Source: Rhodospirillales bacterium
GTDB taxonomy: Bacteria; Pseudomonadota; Alphaproteobacteria; Micavibrionales; Micavibrionaceae
Direction: 5' to 3'
NCBI GenBank assembly: GCA_023898785.1
Contig: CP060239.1
Coordinates: 1,674,001 to 1,738,000 of the forward strand
DNA: 64,000 bases
The notes below the pieces were generated by a model. It was not told where the DNA came from. It ran no database searches and was given only the letters and a program-made list of their open reading frames with translations. Positions within the stretch are counted from its first letter, which is position 1, and every line of letters begins with the position of its first letter. Of the stretch, positions 33,083-41,995 are shown one piece after another. Position numbers and translations under genes: made by a program.

Positions 33083-35689
33083 CTAAGCTGCCACCACGTT
33101 GACGATTTTGCCGGGCACGTAGATGAATTTGCGCACCTGTTTGCCTTCGATGAATTTTTTGACATTATCTTGCGACAGCGCGGTTTCGCGGGCGGTGGCT
33201 TCATCGGCGTCTGGAGCGAGGTTAATTTGCGCGCGGACCTTGCCGTTGACCTGTACGCCGAGGGTGACAGTGTCATCGGTCAGAAGCGTTTTATCGGCTT
33301 TGGGCCATGGTTCATCAGCCAGCAGGCTAGAGTGACCTAATTGTGCCCATAGCTCTTCGGCTAGGTGCGGCATCATCGGGTTGAAAAGCTGAGTAAGAGT
33401 TTCGAATGCTTCGCGCAAAGCCCAGCGGTCTGAATCATTCCCGGGTTTAAAGCCATTGATCATATTAGACAGTTCACGGATTTGCGCTACGGCCTTGTTC
33501 ATTGCAAAATCTTCAATGGCTTTGGCGACGCCGACGATTGTTTTGTGTGATGCGCGGCGTAGATTAGTCGCGTTGTCTGAGAAATCAAGCGGCGTTGCAC
33601 TATCTGCACCGGGCAGACTGGTTCTTGCTTCCATTAATGTGCGGTGAAGTTTATTGATAAATTTCCAGGCACCTTCGATGCCGGCCTCCGTCCATTCCAG
33701 ATCACGTTCGGGCGGGGAGTCAGAGAGGATGAATAGCCGTGCCGCATCCGCGCCGTAAGTGTCGATAATGTCCTGCGGGTCGATGACGTTCTTTTTCGAT
33801 TTGGACATTTTGATCGATGGGCCGATTTTGGCTTTGGTTTTATCGGTCAGAGCTTCATATTCGGATGGGAAGAGCCATTTGCCATTGGCGTCCTGATAAG
33901 TTTCGTGCGTGACCATGCCTTGTGTGAACAGGCCTGTGAATGGCTCATCGCAATCGACGTAGCCGCAGTCGCGCATGGCTTTGGTGAAAAAGCGGGCGTA
34001 GAGCAGATGAAGCACGGCGTGTTCGACGCCGCCGATATATTGCTCGACCGGCATCCAGTATTTGGCTTTGTCTTTATCAACAGGCGCGGTTTCATTATGC
34101 GGGTCGCAATAGCGGAACTGATACCACGAGCTTTCAAAGAAAGTATCAAACGTGTCGGTTTCGCGCTGGGCATCTTTACCGCATTTCGGACATGCGCAGT
34201 TTTTCCATGTCGGGTGGTGGGCAAGCGGGTTGCCGGGTTTGTTAAAGCTTATATCATCGGGGAGTGTCACGGGAAGTTGGTCTTCTGGAACCGGGACCGC
34301 GCCGCAATCCTCGCAATAAATGATGGGGATCGGGCAGCCCCAATAGCGCTGGCGGGAGATGCCCCAATCGCGCAGGCGGAACTGCGTGGTGCCAAAACCG
34401 GTGCCTGCGTTTTCGCAGCGCTTGATGACTTCCGCTTTGGCATCTTCGACGCTCATTCCATCGAGCCACTGGGAATTCACAAGTTTGCCGGGGCCGGTAT
34501 AGGCTTGTTTTAGGTTTTTGTCTGTCCCGTCGGAAATAACGCGCTGGATTGGCAGACCGTATTTGGTTGCAAAATCAAAGTCGCGCTGGTCGTGGGCGGG
34601 GACGCCGAACACCGCGCCAGTGCCGTAATCCATCAGAACGAAATTGGCGAGGTAGATTGGGATTTCCCGGCCTAAAAGGGGATGGGTGGCTTTGTAGCCT
34701 GTATCAAAGCCGAGTTTTTCGGCTTGTTCGATGGCCGCTTCAGAGGTGCCGAGTGCGGCGCATTGTTTGACGAAGTCTTCGAATCCGTCTTTATCTGCAC
34801 AAAGTTTTTTGGCCATCGGATGGTCGGCGGCCAGCGCCATAAATGAAGCGCCGAACAGTGTGTCGGGCCGCGTGGTATAGATCTCGATTTGCATGTCTGT
34901 CATTCCGAGCGTATGCGAGGAATCTCCATTTGCCGCATGAGATCCCTCCGCTTTGCGTTCGGGATGACAAGTGCTTTGCACTTGCCACTTAAATTGCAAT
35001 CCGGTGGATTTGCCGATCCAGTTTTCCTGCATGATGCGGACTTTTTCCGGCCAGCGTTCAAGTTTGCCTAAGTCTGTAAGCAACTCATCGGCGTAATCGG
35101 TGATCTTGAGGAACCACTGGTTTAGTTTGCGGCGCTCAACAGGCGCGCCAGTGCGCCAGCCTTTGCCATCGACGACCTGTTCATTGGCCAGGACGGTATG
35201 ATCAACCGGATCCCAGTTGACCATAGATTCCTTGCGATAGGCAATGCCTTTATCGAGGAAGTCGAGGAACATCTTTTGTTCGTGGCGGTAATATTCGGGC
35301 AGGCAGGTGGTGATTTCGCGGCTCCAGTCGATGGCGAGGCCCATGGATTTGAGTTGTTCGCGCATCTCAGATGTGTTGGATAGCGTCCAGTCTTTCGGAT
35401 GGGCGCCGCGTTCAATGGCAGCGTTTTCTGCGGGCAGGCCAAACGCATCCCAGCCCATGGGGCGCAGGACATTATATCCGGAGGCGCGGCGGTAACGCGC
35501 GACAACGTCGCCGAGCGTATAGTTACGGACATGGCCGACATGGATGCGTCCGGATGGATAGGGAAACATCTCAAGGACATAGTATTTGTCTTTGGCTGGA
35601 TCTTCGGTGACTTCAAAGCATTTACGCTCGTTCCAAACGGAACGCCACCGCGCTTCAGATTCTTTAATATTGTATTTTTCTTGTGTCAT
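33083..35689 (-). CDS. leuS: leucyl-tRNA synthetase, with repeat-encoded insert
   Basis: Charges tRNA-Leu; 868 residues, class I synthetase. The HIGH motif appears as PYPSGRIHVGHVRNY (about 43-57) and the KMSKS motif as KMSKSKKNVIDP (about 634-645). The CP1 editing domain has YTTRPDTLFGASF. At about residues 241-264 an insert reading CHPERKAEGSHAANGD and on to LGMTD is encoded by a GTCAT-type palindromic element. It sits at the entry to the editing domain, where other LeuRS sequences have a short loop. The frame is intact, so the insert is tolerated. GT25, leuS and lptE form an operon. Confidence 0.95.
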   Translation of the reverse strand: MTQEKYNIKESEARWRSVWNERKCFEVTEDPAKDKYYVLEMFPYPSGRIHVGHVRNYTLGDVVARYRRASGYNVLRPMGWDAFGLPAENAAIERGAHPKDWTLSNTSEMREQLKSMGLAIDWSREITTCLPEYYRHEQKMFLDFLDKGIAYRKESMVNWDPVDHTVLANEQVVDGKGWRTGAPVERRKLNQWFLKITDYADELLTDLGKLERWPEKVRIMQENWIGKSTGLQFKWQVQSTCHPERKAEGSHAANGDSSHTLGMTDMQIEIYTTRPDTLFGASFMALAADHPMAKKLCADKDGFEDFVKQCAALGTSEAAIEQAEKLGFDTGYKATHPLLGREIPIYLANFVLMDYGTGAVFGVPAHDQRDFDFATKYGLPIQRVISDGTDKNLKQAYTGPGKLVNSQWLDGMSVEDAKAEVIKRCENAGTGFGTTQFRLRDWGISRQRYWGCPIPIIYCEDCGAVPVPEDQLPVTLPDDISFNKPGNPLAHHPTWKNCACPKCGKDAQRETDTFDTFFESSWYQFRYCDPHNETAPVDKDKAKYWMPVEQYIGGVEHAVLHLLYARFFTKAMRDCGYVDCDEPFTGLFTQGMVTHETYQDANGKWLFPSEYEALTDKTKAKIGPSIKMSKSKKNVIDPQDIIDTYGADAARLFILSDSPPERDLEWTEAGIEGAWKFINKLHRTLMEARTSLPGADSATPLDFSDNATNLRRASHKTIVGVAKAIEDFAMNKAVAQIRELSNMINGFKPGNDSDRWALREAFETLTQLFNPMMPHLAEELWAQLGHSSLLADEPWPKADKTLLTDDTVTLGVQVNGKVRAQINLAPDADEATARETALSQDNVKKFIEGKQVRKFIYVPGKIVNVVAA
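34899..34969. repeat. GTCAT-type palindromic element, copy 3, in frame inside leuS
   Basis: Ends TGTCATTCCGAGC and GTTCGGGATGACA form an 11-bp terminal inverted repeat with one mismatch. This copy belongs to a CCGA variant, unlike the CGAG variant found elsewhere in the window. Its open frame contributes about 24 residues to leucyl-tRNA synthetase. Confidence 0.8.
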
Positions 35690-35698
35690 GAGAGACGA

Positions 35699-36478
35699 TT
35701 AGCTGAATTTTTTGCTGATCGCAAGGTCTGATGCGCGGGTTGACCAATAGACCCAGGCTTTGCCGAGTGCTTCGCTGATTTTGAAGGCGAGGCGCGTGCA
35801 TTTGAATTTCAGGCCTTTGGGTGTGACACTTTTATCATGGCGCTCTTCGCCGATGGCGGAATCAAAGGAGAGATCCTGCACGGCGAGGCCGGGTTGGATC
35901 GAGAAAGCCGTTATGCCGGTTTCCCAGCCGCGTCCGAGCACTGTATCAATCGGAAAGGCGAATTTTTCGGTGGCACGCACCAGTTTTTCAGCGCCTTGGC
36001 GGGAAATGAGCGTGGCGTGGGCGCCGCCTGGAGCAGTGCGCAGGCGGACAAGATGGAAGTCTTTATATAGAGGGGTGATTTTACGGTGTTTGCCCTTTGC
36101 CACTTTGGGGCTGCCGAGCAGGCGGATGATGTCAAAAGCGATATCCTTATCTATGAGGGCTTCAAGTGTGGCCTTGGTGCTTTCATGCAGGCGGGCGTCA
36201 TCTTCAAGGAGCAGCGCGTAGTCGATATCGTTTTTGACCATAAAGCGGTAAAAATTGCGGTGGGAGAGAAAACAGCCCAGCTCGCCGGGTTTGAGATCGC
36301 GTCCATGGGCGGCGCGGCGGCGCGGAGCGTTATAATCTGGGTGGTTCAGCACATTCATTTGGCGGCCATCAACGGCATCAAAAAATTCGAAATTGAATCC
36401 GCGATCCTTGAGGTGCGCGGCGATTGCCTCTCGGCGCGCGGTTTCTTCGGACAGGGATATGATGAAGGTCGGGATCAT
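35699..36478 (-). CDS. glycosyltransferase family 25
   Basis: A 259-residue enzyme of the lipooligosaccharide-type galactosyltransferase family, which transfers sugars to the surface polysaccharide. The N-terminal TFIISLSEETARREAIAAHL, the GELGCFLSHRNFYRFM block and the DYALLLEDDARLHE motif (acidic residues for metal and sugar nucleotide) are characteristic. Start ATG at 36478 (MIPTFIISL); upstream sequence belongs to a repeat element. Ribosome site weak. The gene is 9 bases before leuS. The acceptor is unknown. Confidence 0.85.
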   Translation of the reverse strand: MIPTFIISLSEETARREAIAAHLKDRGFNFEFFDAVDGRQMNVLNHPDYNAPRRRAAHGRDLKPGELGCFLSHRNFYRFMVKNDIDYALLLEDDARLHESTKATLEALIDKDIAFDIIRLLGSPKVAKGKHRKITPLYKDFHLVRLRTAPGGAHATLISRQGAEKLVRATEKFAFPIDTVLGRGWETGITAFSIQPGLAVQDLSFDSAIGEERHDKSVTPKGLKFKCTRLAFKISEALGKAWVYWSTRASDLAISKKFS

Positions 36479-36487
36479 TTTATTTCT

Positions 36488-36551
36488 GTCATGCCCGCCT
36501 TGTGCGGGCATCCGGACCCCCGCACTCATTTTTCAAATGGGCGGGGGTGAC
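36488..36551. repeat. GTCAT-type palindromic element, copy 4
   Basis: Starts GTCATGCCCGCCTTGTGCGGGC and ends GCGGGGGTGAC, with two internal hairpins (GCCCGC/GCGGGC and CCCCCGC/GCGGGGG). It belongs to a third, GC-rich variant of the family and lies upstream of the GT25 start. Confidence 0.7.
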
Positions 36552-36560
36552 ATTGTTAAA

Positions 36561-37130
36561 TTATTCACTATCAAGCTGCGCGACGCGCAATTGACGGGCG
36601 CGGGTCAGAATCGAATCTTCAAGTTGGCGGGCGGTTTCTGTGGATGGCTTAACGTCCTGCCATGAGCCTTTTGATTTCACCTGTTTAAAGACACGGACCT
36701 GAATACCGTCGGAGCGGAGCTGGCGGCTTAAAATAAACACGTTGAGTTTAAAGCGCTCATCCGGGGTTTCAGCCGGTGTGTACCAGTCGGTTAGAATCAC
36801 GCCACCAAACGGATCGGCGCTTGCGAGCGGCATAAAGGAAACGGTATCCAGTGAGGCACGCCAGAGGAAGCTGTTCACGGCAATGCCGGAAGCGCCGTCT
36901 TCATTATTATCTTTGCGTTTACCGCCAAAGGACAATCCACCTTCACCAAAAATGCTGGCAGGTTTTGAATAAATATCATTTTCATTGGCGCCGCGCGCCA
37001 TACCGGTTGGATATTTGGCTTCGGTTTTAATTGCGCCGCCTTCTTCTTCGCCTGTGGTGCAAGCACTTAGGGTGAGTGCCGACATCCCTACAATTGCAAT
37101 GGACAGAAATGTTTTACGCGTCGCGTTCAT
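36561..37130 (-). CDS. DUF3576 family lipoprotein
   Basis: A 189-residue lipoprotein from the ATG at 37130, which has AGGA upstream. The signal ends in ALTLSAC. The mature part begins with an acidic stretch and continues with the DUF3576 core: SGIAVNSFLWRASLDTVSFM, then ASADPFGGVILTDWY and ERFKLNVFILSRQLRSDGI. The family is restricted to alphaproteobacteria and its function is unknown; the location next to leuS and lptE is common. Presumed outer-membrane or periplasmic. Confidence 0.88.
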   Translation of the reverse strand: MNATRKTFLSIAIVGMSALTLSACTTGEEEGGAIKTEAKYPTGMARGANENDIYSKPASIFGEGGLSFGGKRKDNNEDGASGIAVNSFLWRASLDTVSFMPLASADPFGGVILTDWYTPAETPDERFKLNVFILSRQLRSDGIQVRVFKQVKSKGSWQDVKPSTETARQLEDSILTRARQLRVAQLDSE

Positions 37131-37496
37131 GGTATTCCTACATAGTTTTGTGAAACATATTTGTAAGTGATTAGCATGGGATGCTTTTGCTCTCAAGCCA
37201 TTTAACGTCATTGTCTGTGCCCACGTCATTGCGAGGAAGCCCGCAGGGCTGACGCGGCAATCCAGATTAGAAATGGATTGCTTCGCTGCGCTCGCAATGA
37301 CGAGAGCAGCAAGTTTTAACCTGTTGCAAAAATGCAACGCCTTTCAAAAAAGATGAATCAATCCGCCAAAAGCACGTTGAACGGATGGTGCGATTCAGGC
37401 TTATTGGGTGTGTCCATTGGGTAACAGTGGGTGGTTTGATTCAGTCTCGAATCAATTTTGTTCAACGATTATCATCTGTTTATTGGAGGAATGATA
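37131..37496. other. DUF3576-porin divergent intergenic region
   Basis: A 366-base gap with a repeat element (37224-37302) and the porin leader. In the leader TGATTC-AGTCTC-GAATCA (37438-37455) can form a small hairpin about 40 bases before the porin start. No clear -35/-10 pair was found. Confidence 0.45.
37224..37302. repeat. GTCAT-type palindromic element, copy 5
   Basis: Complete copy: CGTCATTGCGAGG at the left, CTCGCAATGACG at the right, and inner arms GGCAATCC and GGATTGC. The arms are nearly complementary throughout. Confidence 0.85.
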
Positions 37497-38693
37497 ATGA
37501 AAAAAGTACTTTTAAGCACAGCTGCTATTGCCGGTATGGCAATGATTGCTAATCCGGCTGCTGCTCAAGTTAAACTTGAGCTTGGTGGTTGGTTCAAAGG
37601 CTACGGTGCATACGTAGACCAAGACGAAGATTCCGCTGCGGCTAATGCTCGCGAAGTTGGCGTTATTCGTCACACGGAAGTTCACTTCGGTGGTGAAACA
37701 ACTCTGGACAACGGTCTGACAGTTGGTGCGCATATCGAAGCGGAAGCTGATGGCGCTGGTGGGACAGGTGACTCTTTTGATGTTGAAGAGAGCTATGTTT
37801 ACTTCTCAGGTGGCTGGGGCCGTGTGAATTTCGGTGCTGAAGATGGTGCGCAATACCTGTTGCAGGTTGCCGCTCCTTCTGCAGACTCTAACGTTGACGG
37901 TATCCGTCAGTTCGTTCAGCCTGTGAACTACACTTCAATGGGTTCAGCTGCATTGGCTGCTGCGATTACTGCAGATGGTCTTGACTATGAAACCAATGCA
38001 ACCGGTTACTCAGATAAGCTGACTTACCTGTCTCCAATCATGAACGGTTTCCAGGGCGGTCTGTCTTGGACACCGGATGTGAGCGGTACAGCTGTAACAT
38101 CTCATGATACTGGTGCACCTGATCTTTCAGGTGTTCTGACTGATGATGTTGCCGAAAGCTTTGGCGCTGCATACGAAGCTGCTCTTCGTTATGAAGGTCA
38201 GTTCAACAATGTTGGTGTGATTGCCGGTCTTGGTTACACGCACATTGACATTGAAGACACAACTGCTGGCTTGCTTACTGGCGATGCGTCTGATGACCGT
38301 ACAGTATGGAACGCTGGTATCGATCTGGATATCGGTCCGTTCGGCATCGGTGTTTCTTACTCTGAAGATGACTACGGTGAGACTGAAGTTACTGGTGGTG
38401 GCACACGCGATGATGAAGAAACGCTCGTTGTTGGTGTTGACTACACAACCGGTCCTTTCAAGCTTGGCGCATCTTACATGAACCAGGACGGCACGCAGAA
38501 TATTGTTGGTGTTACAGGTAATGATGGTATTGAAACCGATCGTTACACTGGCGGTGTCGTATACACATACGGCCCAGGCATGACATTCCGTGGCAGCGTA
38601 TCACACGTTGAGCATGACAATGTTGCCGGTCTGACATCAGGCGACGAAGTAGACGCAACGAGCGTTCTGCTTGGTACACAAATCAACTTCTAA
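37497..38693 (+). CDS. outer-membrane porin
   Basis: A 398-residue general porin. The ATG at 37497 follows GGAGGA by 6 bases. The signal peptide (KKVLLSTAAIAGMAMIANPAAA) is cleaved before QVKLELGGWFKGYGAY. The mature part has alternating short beta strands, acidic loops (YVDQDEDSAAANAREVG) and a C-terminal GTQINF ending in phenylalanine, the signal for the BAM complex. The gene is unusually uniform in codon use, as is typical for abundant proteins. Conserved R/E patterns place it with alphaproteobacterial trimeric porins. Followed by a strong terminator. Confidence 0.9.
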   Translation: MKKVLLSTAAIAGMAMIANPAAAQVKLELGGWFKGYGAYVDQDEDSAAANAREVGVIRHTEVHFGGETTLDNGLTVGAHIEAEADGAGGTGDSFDVEESYVYFSGGWGRVNFGAEDGAQYLLQVAAPSADSNVDGIRQFVQPVNYTSMGSAALAAAITADGLDYETNATGYSDKLTYLSPIMNGFQGGLSWTPDVSGTAVTSHDTGAPDLSGVLTDDVAESFGAAYEAALRYEGQFNNVGVIAGLGYTHIDIEDTTAGLLTGDASDDRTVWNAGIDLDIGPFGIGVSYSEDDYGETEVTGGGTRDDEETLVVGVDYTTGPFKLGASYMNQDGTQNIVGVTGNDGIETDRYTGGVVYTYGPGMTFRGSVSHVEHDNVAGLTSGDEVDATSVLLGTQINF

Positions 38694-38723
38694 TCGTAGT
38701 TTGATTTTTTATAAGGATTTTGG

Positions 38724-38751
38724 AAGGGCCTCGTTTGAGGCCCTTTCTTTT
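38724..38751 (+). terminator. intrinsic terminator after porin gene
   Basis: Perfect 9-bp stem AAGGGCCTC / GAGGCCCTT with a GTTT loop, followed by TTTCTTTT. It lies 31 bases after the porin stop codon. Confidence 0.93.
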
Positions 38752-38762
38752 GTACGTTTTTT

Positions 38763-38852
38763 GTCATTGCGAGCGCAGCGAAGCAATCCACTTATGTCTT
38801 TTTAGAGAGCGGGAAGGCAGATTGCTTCGTCATTTCATTCCTCGCAATGACG
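38763..38852. repeat. GTCAT-type palindromic element, copy 6
   Basis: Complete copy: GTCATTGCGAGCGCAGCG and CTCGCAATGACGG ends, inner arms AAGCAATCC and AGATTGCTTC. It directly follows the porin terminator. Confidence 0.85.
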
Positions 38853-39020
38853 GTAGCAACGTAATCCCTTGCCTAAATAGGAAATATATCCTATTATCAT
38901 TTGTCGGCGGGCATGCTGATTGTGGTTATGGCCAGAGGGGACGGGGCACCCCCATAAAAATTAAAAACGAACTGATGAAGTCTAAAAGTAATTTTAATAC
39001 AAAGGGTTATAAGGTGCTTT

Positions 39021-39704
39021 ATGGGGCAGGTTGCTGAAAATCTTGAAATTATCAATGACCGGATCGCGAAAGCGGCGCGCGAAGCCGGGCGCTCGCCGGA
39101 TGATGTGCAGTTGGTGGCGGTGAGCAAGGTGCAGCCTGAGGTGCGTATCGATGAGGCTTTGGCGGCTGGCCAGCGCGTTTTTGGGGAGAACCGGGTGCAG
39201 GAAGCGCAGGCGCGTTGGCAGGGGCGGCGGGCGGTTACTCCGGATTTGAAGCTGCATTTAATCGGACCGTTGCAGACCAATAAAGTCAAGACGGCTGTGG
39301 CACTGTTTGATGTGATTGAAACGGTTGACCGGGAAAAGCTGGCGCAAGCGCTGGCTAAAGAGATGGCCAAGCAGGAGGATATGAATAAGAAAAATCTGCC
39401 CTGTTTTATTCAGGTCAATACAGGCGAGGAAGAGCAAAAGGCCGGGATTGTTCCGGCGGATTTGGAGAATTTTTACCGATTTTGCGTTGAGGTGTGCGGG
39501 CTCAATATTGTGGGGCTCATGTGCATTCCCCCTGTTGATGAGCCTGCGGCGCTGCATTTTGCTTTGCTTAAGAAATATGCCGATTCGCTGGGGCTTTCTC
39601 AGCTCAGTATGGGGATGAGCGTGGATTTTGAAAAGGCAATTGCGTTGGGCGCAACATATGTGCGCGTTGGAACGGGCGTGTTTGGGGAGCGTTCTGTGCG
39701 TTAG
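39021..39704 (+). CDS. yggS: YggS/PROSC family PLP-binding protein
   Basis: A 227-residue pyridoxal-phosphate homeostasis protein that carries PLP without known catalysis. LVAVSKVQP contains the PLP lysine, and GENRVQEA, HLIGPLQTNK, VNTGEEEQKAG and LSMGMSVDFEKAIALGATYVRVGTGVFG are family motifs (in pieces: SMGMSVDFEKAI and VRVGTGVFG). It lies about 60 bases before copy 2 of the 16-bp palindrome. Confidence 0.93.
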   Translation: MGQVAENLEIINDRIAKAAREAGRSPDDVQLVAVSKVQPEVRIDEALAAGQRVFGENRVQEAQARWQGRRAVTPDLKLHLIGPLQTNKVKTAVALFDVIETVDREKLAQALAKEMAKQEDMNKKNLPCFIQVNTGEEEQKAGIVPADLENFYRFCVEVCGLNIVGLMCIPPVDEPAALHFALLKKYADSLGLSQLSMGMSVDFEKAIALGATYVRVGTGVFGERSVR

Positions 39705-39739
39705 GTGTTAAGTCCTGAGCCTTGCAGGTGCTTTTTTAA

Positions 39740-39763
39740 TACATACCGACCGGTCGGTATGTA
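39740..39763. repeat. TACCGACCGGTCGGTA palindrome, copy 2
   Basis: A 24-bp perfect palindrome with the shared core TACCGACCGGTCGGTA, extended by TACA/TGTA. It lies between two convergent genes, in a place unlikely to be a promoter. Confidence 0.85.
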
Positions 39764-39768
39764 TAGAT

Positions 39769-40575
39769 TTAATCATTGTAGTTTTGGCTCAGGCGGATCT
39801 GGGTGATTGGCTCGCGGCGGGGCAGCGGGTTTTGATCCAGCGTTGGATAAGCGGTTTTGGCAACGCTGCCGGCGGTGCGGCCAGATGCGGCTTGCGTGCG
39901 TTCAATTACGATTTCTGGCTGCGCCTTCATGTCGACAAAAGCCAGAAGGTTTCCGGGCAGATCACTTGATTGTGCAGTATGCGGGTCTTGCGCGTGTTTT
40001 TGCACTGCTGCGAGGCGAATTTCCGGGGCGCTATCTGCTGGCGGTGTTTGCGAGCGGTAGGTCGGAGCCTGGCCATTTAAGACAAGCGCAAAGGCATTAC
40101 CAGCCACGTCTTTGCCGGTTTCCTGCTGTATAACAACATTGACTAATCCACTGGCGGCGCCCAGCGGTCCGCCAAAGAGCGCGCCGCCCATGATCTGGCC
40201 GATTGGCTTGATTTCATCGCCGGTAAGTTCGCGGTATATATGACCAACAACGGGCAGGTGGTGGAGCGGGTTCACCATGTCAATAATATCTCCAAAACCG
40301 AATTCTTTGGTCGATGGGTCCGCGGATGTTTGAGCGCTGGTTTCCATGCCATGATAGCCGAGCGCGTTTTCAGGCCCGCTGGGCCCGGTTTTTTGCAGGG
40401 CTTCGGAGAGTGATTTTTCGATGTGCTCGCCAAAACTTTCCCCGGATTTGGGCGTTTCCCACATTGGCACGAAACCGCCCATGCGCTCGTTTTTGACCAT
40501 GCGCAGGACTTTTTGCGGCGGGGTGGTTTGTGCGCTGGCGGGATTTTCCAGGGCGCTGTAAAGTCCTTCAATCAT
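39769..40575 (-). CDS. conserved hypothetical protein
   Basis: A 268-residue protein with no signal peptide at its N-terminus. Its central part is DIIDMVNPLHHLPVVGHIYRELTG followed by GGALFGGPLGAASGLVNVVI, a conserved-looking segment with small and hydrophobic residues that might insert in a membrane. I recall similar patterns in other Rhodospirillales proteins but cannot name the family. Flanks are proline-, threonine- and glutamine-rich. It is divergent from the response regulator. Function unknown. Confidence 0.65.
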   Translation of the reverse strand: MIEGLYSALENPASAQTTPPQKVLRMVKNERMGGFVPMWETPKSGESFGEHIEKSLSEALQKTGPSGPENALGYHGMETSAQTSADPSTKEFGFGDIIDMVNPLHHLPVVGHIYRELTGDEIKPIGQIMGGALFGGPLGAASGLVNVVIQQETGKDVAGNAFALVLNGQAPTYRSQTPPADSAPEIRLAAVQKHAQDPHTAQSSDLPGNLLAFVDMKAQPEIVIERTQAASGRTAGSVAKTAYPTLDQNPLPRREPITQIRLSQNYND

Positions 40576-40712
40576 TTAAAATCCTTTGTCTGCGTTAAGC
40601 TTCGCAAAAGTTGTGCCAAGCATGAGCTATAGAAAAGTGTTCACAAAAACAAAATGTTGAGTTTACTATGGCGGTTCATGTTTTTTAAAAGGCCGGGAGG
40701 TTTTTGTCAGTT

Positions 40713-41321
40713 ATGGCTGAGAAATTGCCGATTTTGATTGCTGATTCACAGGCTGTGAGCCGTGCTGCAATCCAGAGGGCGCTTACTTGTTATGAGGGCG
40801 TTTGCGTCGTCGATGTTTGTGCGCCTGAGGATGTGATGGATAATGAAGCTGTTGCTGAGCGTTGTATTGCGCTGGGGACGGAAGCGGCGGCGATTCTTGG
40901 TTCGCGGGCGCGGGTACATATGGCCAAACCGTTGCGGATGGGCGCGTTGCTTGATCGGCTTATACGGATGGGAAAGGTCGACACGGGGCGCGGCGGTGAG
41001 GATCTTTTGCATTTTTCGGGTTGGATTTTGGATGTTGCTCATAGTGCTTTGCGTAAAGAAGGGGTGGCAGAAAGGGAAGTTCGTTTGACAGAAAAGGAGC
41101 TTTCTATGCTGCGTATTTTACATGAACATACCGACCGGTCGGTATCTCGAGAGGTCTTGTTAGATAGGGTTTGGGGGTATGTGGACGGTGTTGAGACCCA
41201 TACGTTAGAGACTCATATTTATAGGCTTCGGCAGAAAATTGAGGATGATCCGGCTATGCCGAGAATTTTATTAACCACAGAGGCAGGTTATCAGCTTAAT
41301 AGCGGGAAGCCAGCACGTTAG
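40713..41321 (+). CDS. OmpR-type response regulator with degenerate receiver
   Basis: A 202-residue DNA-binding protein; a TTG at 40704 would be too close to GGGAGG, so I chose the ATG. The receiver part is short (about 90 residues): LIADSQ gives one acidic residue and AKPLRMGALL the conserved lysine. The central phospho-accepting aspartate motif is not visible. The C-terminal winged helix is intact (LTEKELSMLRILHEH, LLDRVWGYVDG, THTLETHIYRLRQKI, LTTEAGYQL). A 16-bp palindrome is embedded at 41128-41145 and encodes TDRSV within the winged helix. It is probably active without phosphorylation. Confidence 0.8.
   Translation: MAEKLPILIADSQAVSRAAIQRALTCYEGVCVVDVCAPEDVMDNEAVAERCIALGTEAAAILGSRARVHMAKPLRMGALLDRLIRMGKVDTGRGGEDLLHFSGWILDVAHSALRKEGVAEREVRLTEKELSMLRILHEHTDRSVSREVLLDRVWGYVDGVETHTLETHIYRLRQKIEDDPAMPRILLTTEAGYQLNSGKPAR
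41128..41145. repeat. TACCGACCGGTCGGTA palindrome, copy 3, inside the response regulator gene
   Basis: An 18-bp perfect palindrome (AT-flanked core). The reading frame gives T-D-R-S-V, where related OmpR proteins usually have a short turn before VSRE or VSRA. Confidence 0.85.
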
Positions 41322-41328
41322 GGCTATC

Positions 41329-41895
41329 CTAGAGCGTAGTTTTGATTTTGTTCACGGCGGTTACAAGGCTTTCGAGGAAGCTGGCGGCGCGCTCGATGTG
41401 GAGGATTTCAACGCCTGCATCGTTTAAATTTTTTAAATCTTCGATCAAAGTATGGATGGTTCGGATATCGGCGGCGCTGAGGTCCAGAGGCGGGCCGCCC
41501 GCTTGATCGGTCGTTTCGAGCAGTACGGTGCTTTTTTCATTTGCGATGGCCATGGTTTGATAGGCAGAGGCGGCGCGGGCGGCCGGGTTTGCCTGTGGTG
41601 ATGGCGGCAGCGCCGTATTTTGTTTTTGCGTTTCGGGGAGGGGTGGCGTTTCTTTTTTTGGACCGGGTTGTTCTTTTTCTTCTGAGTTGTTGCGCAAAAA
41701 TTCTTCTAAAAAATGTTGTAGCGCTTCGACGGCAACGGTGGCGCCGGTTTCATACGGCTCTTGTTCTTCTGGCCCGTCCTTTTTGCTGTGGCGGCGCTCA
41801 TAATCGGGGTCGTGGCGCTGAATATCCTGACGTGTGTCGGCGTGTTCCGCTTGACGGGGCTTGATTGGTAAAATCTTTGATAGTTCTGAAAACAT
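41329..41895 (-). CDS. hypothetical protein, proline/glutamate-rich
   Basis: A 188-residue soluble protein. The first half is hydrophilic and charged (KILPIKPRQAEHADTRQDIQ, DPDYERRHSKKDGPEEQEP) and probably disordered. The last 55 residues form predicted helices with SAADIRTIHTLIEDLKNL and AASFLESLVTAVNKI. I do not recognise it. It converges with the response regulator and diverges from the Smr gene. Confidence 0.6.
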   Translation of the reverse strand: MFSELSKILPIKPRQAEHADTRQDIQRHDPDYERRHSKKDGPEEQEPYETGATVAVEALQHFLEEFLRNNSEEKEQPGPKKETPPLPETQKQNTALPPSPQANPAARAASAYQTMAIANEKSTVLLETTDQAGGPPLDLSAADIRTIHTLIEDLKNLNDAGVEILHIERAASFLESLVTAVNKIKTTL

Positions 41896-41995
41896 GGTGT
41901 TTCCTATGCTTGTACACCTTCATTATAGCAAGAAAGGTGAATTTGTACCATATCCGTACTTTTTCTTTGCCGGGGGGCGGTATAGACTGCGCATT

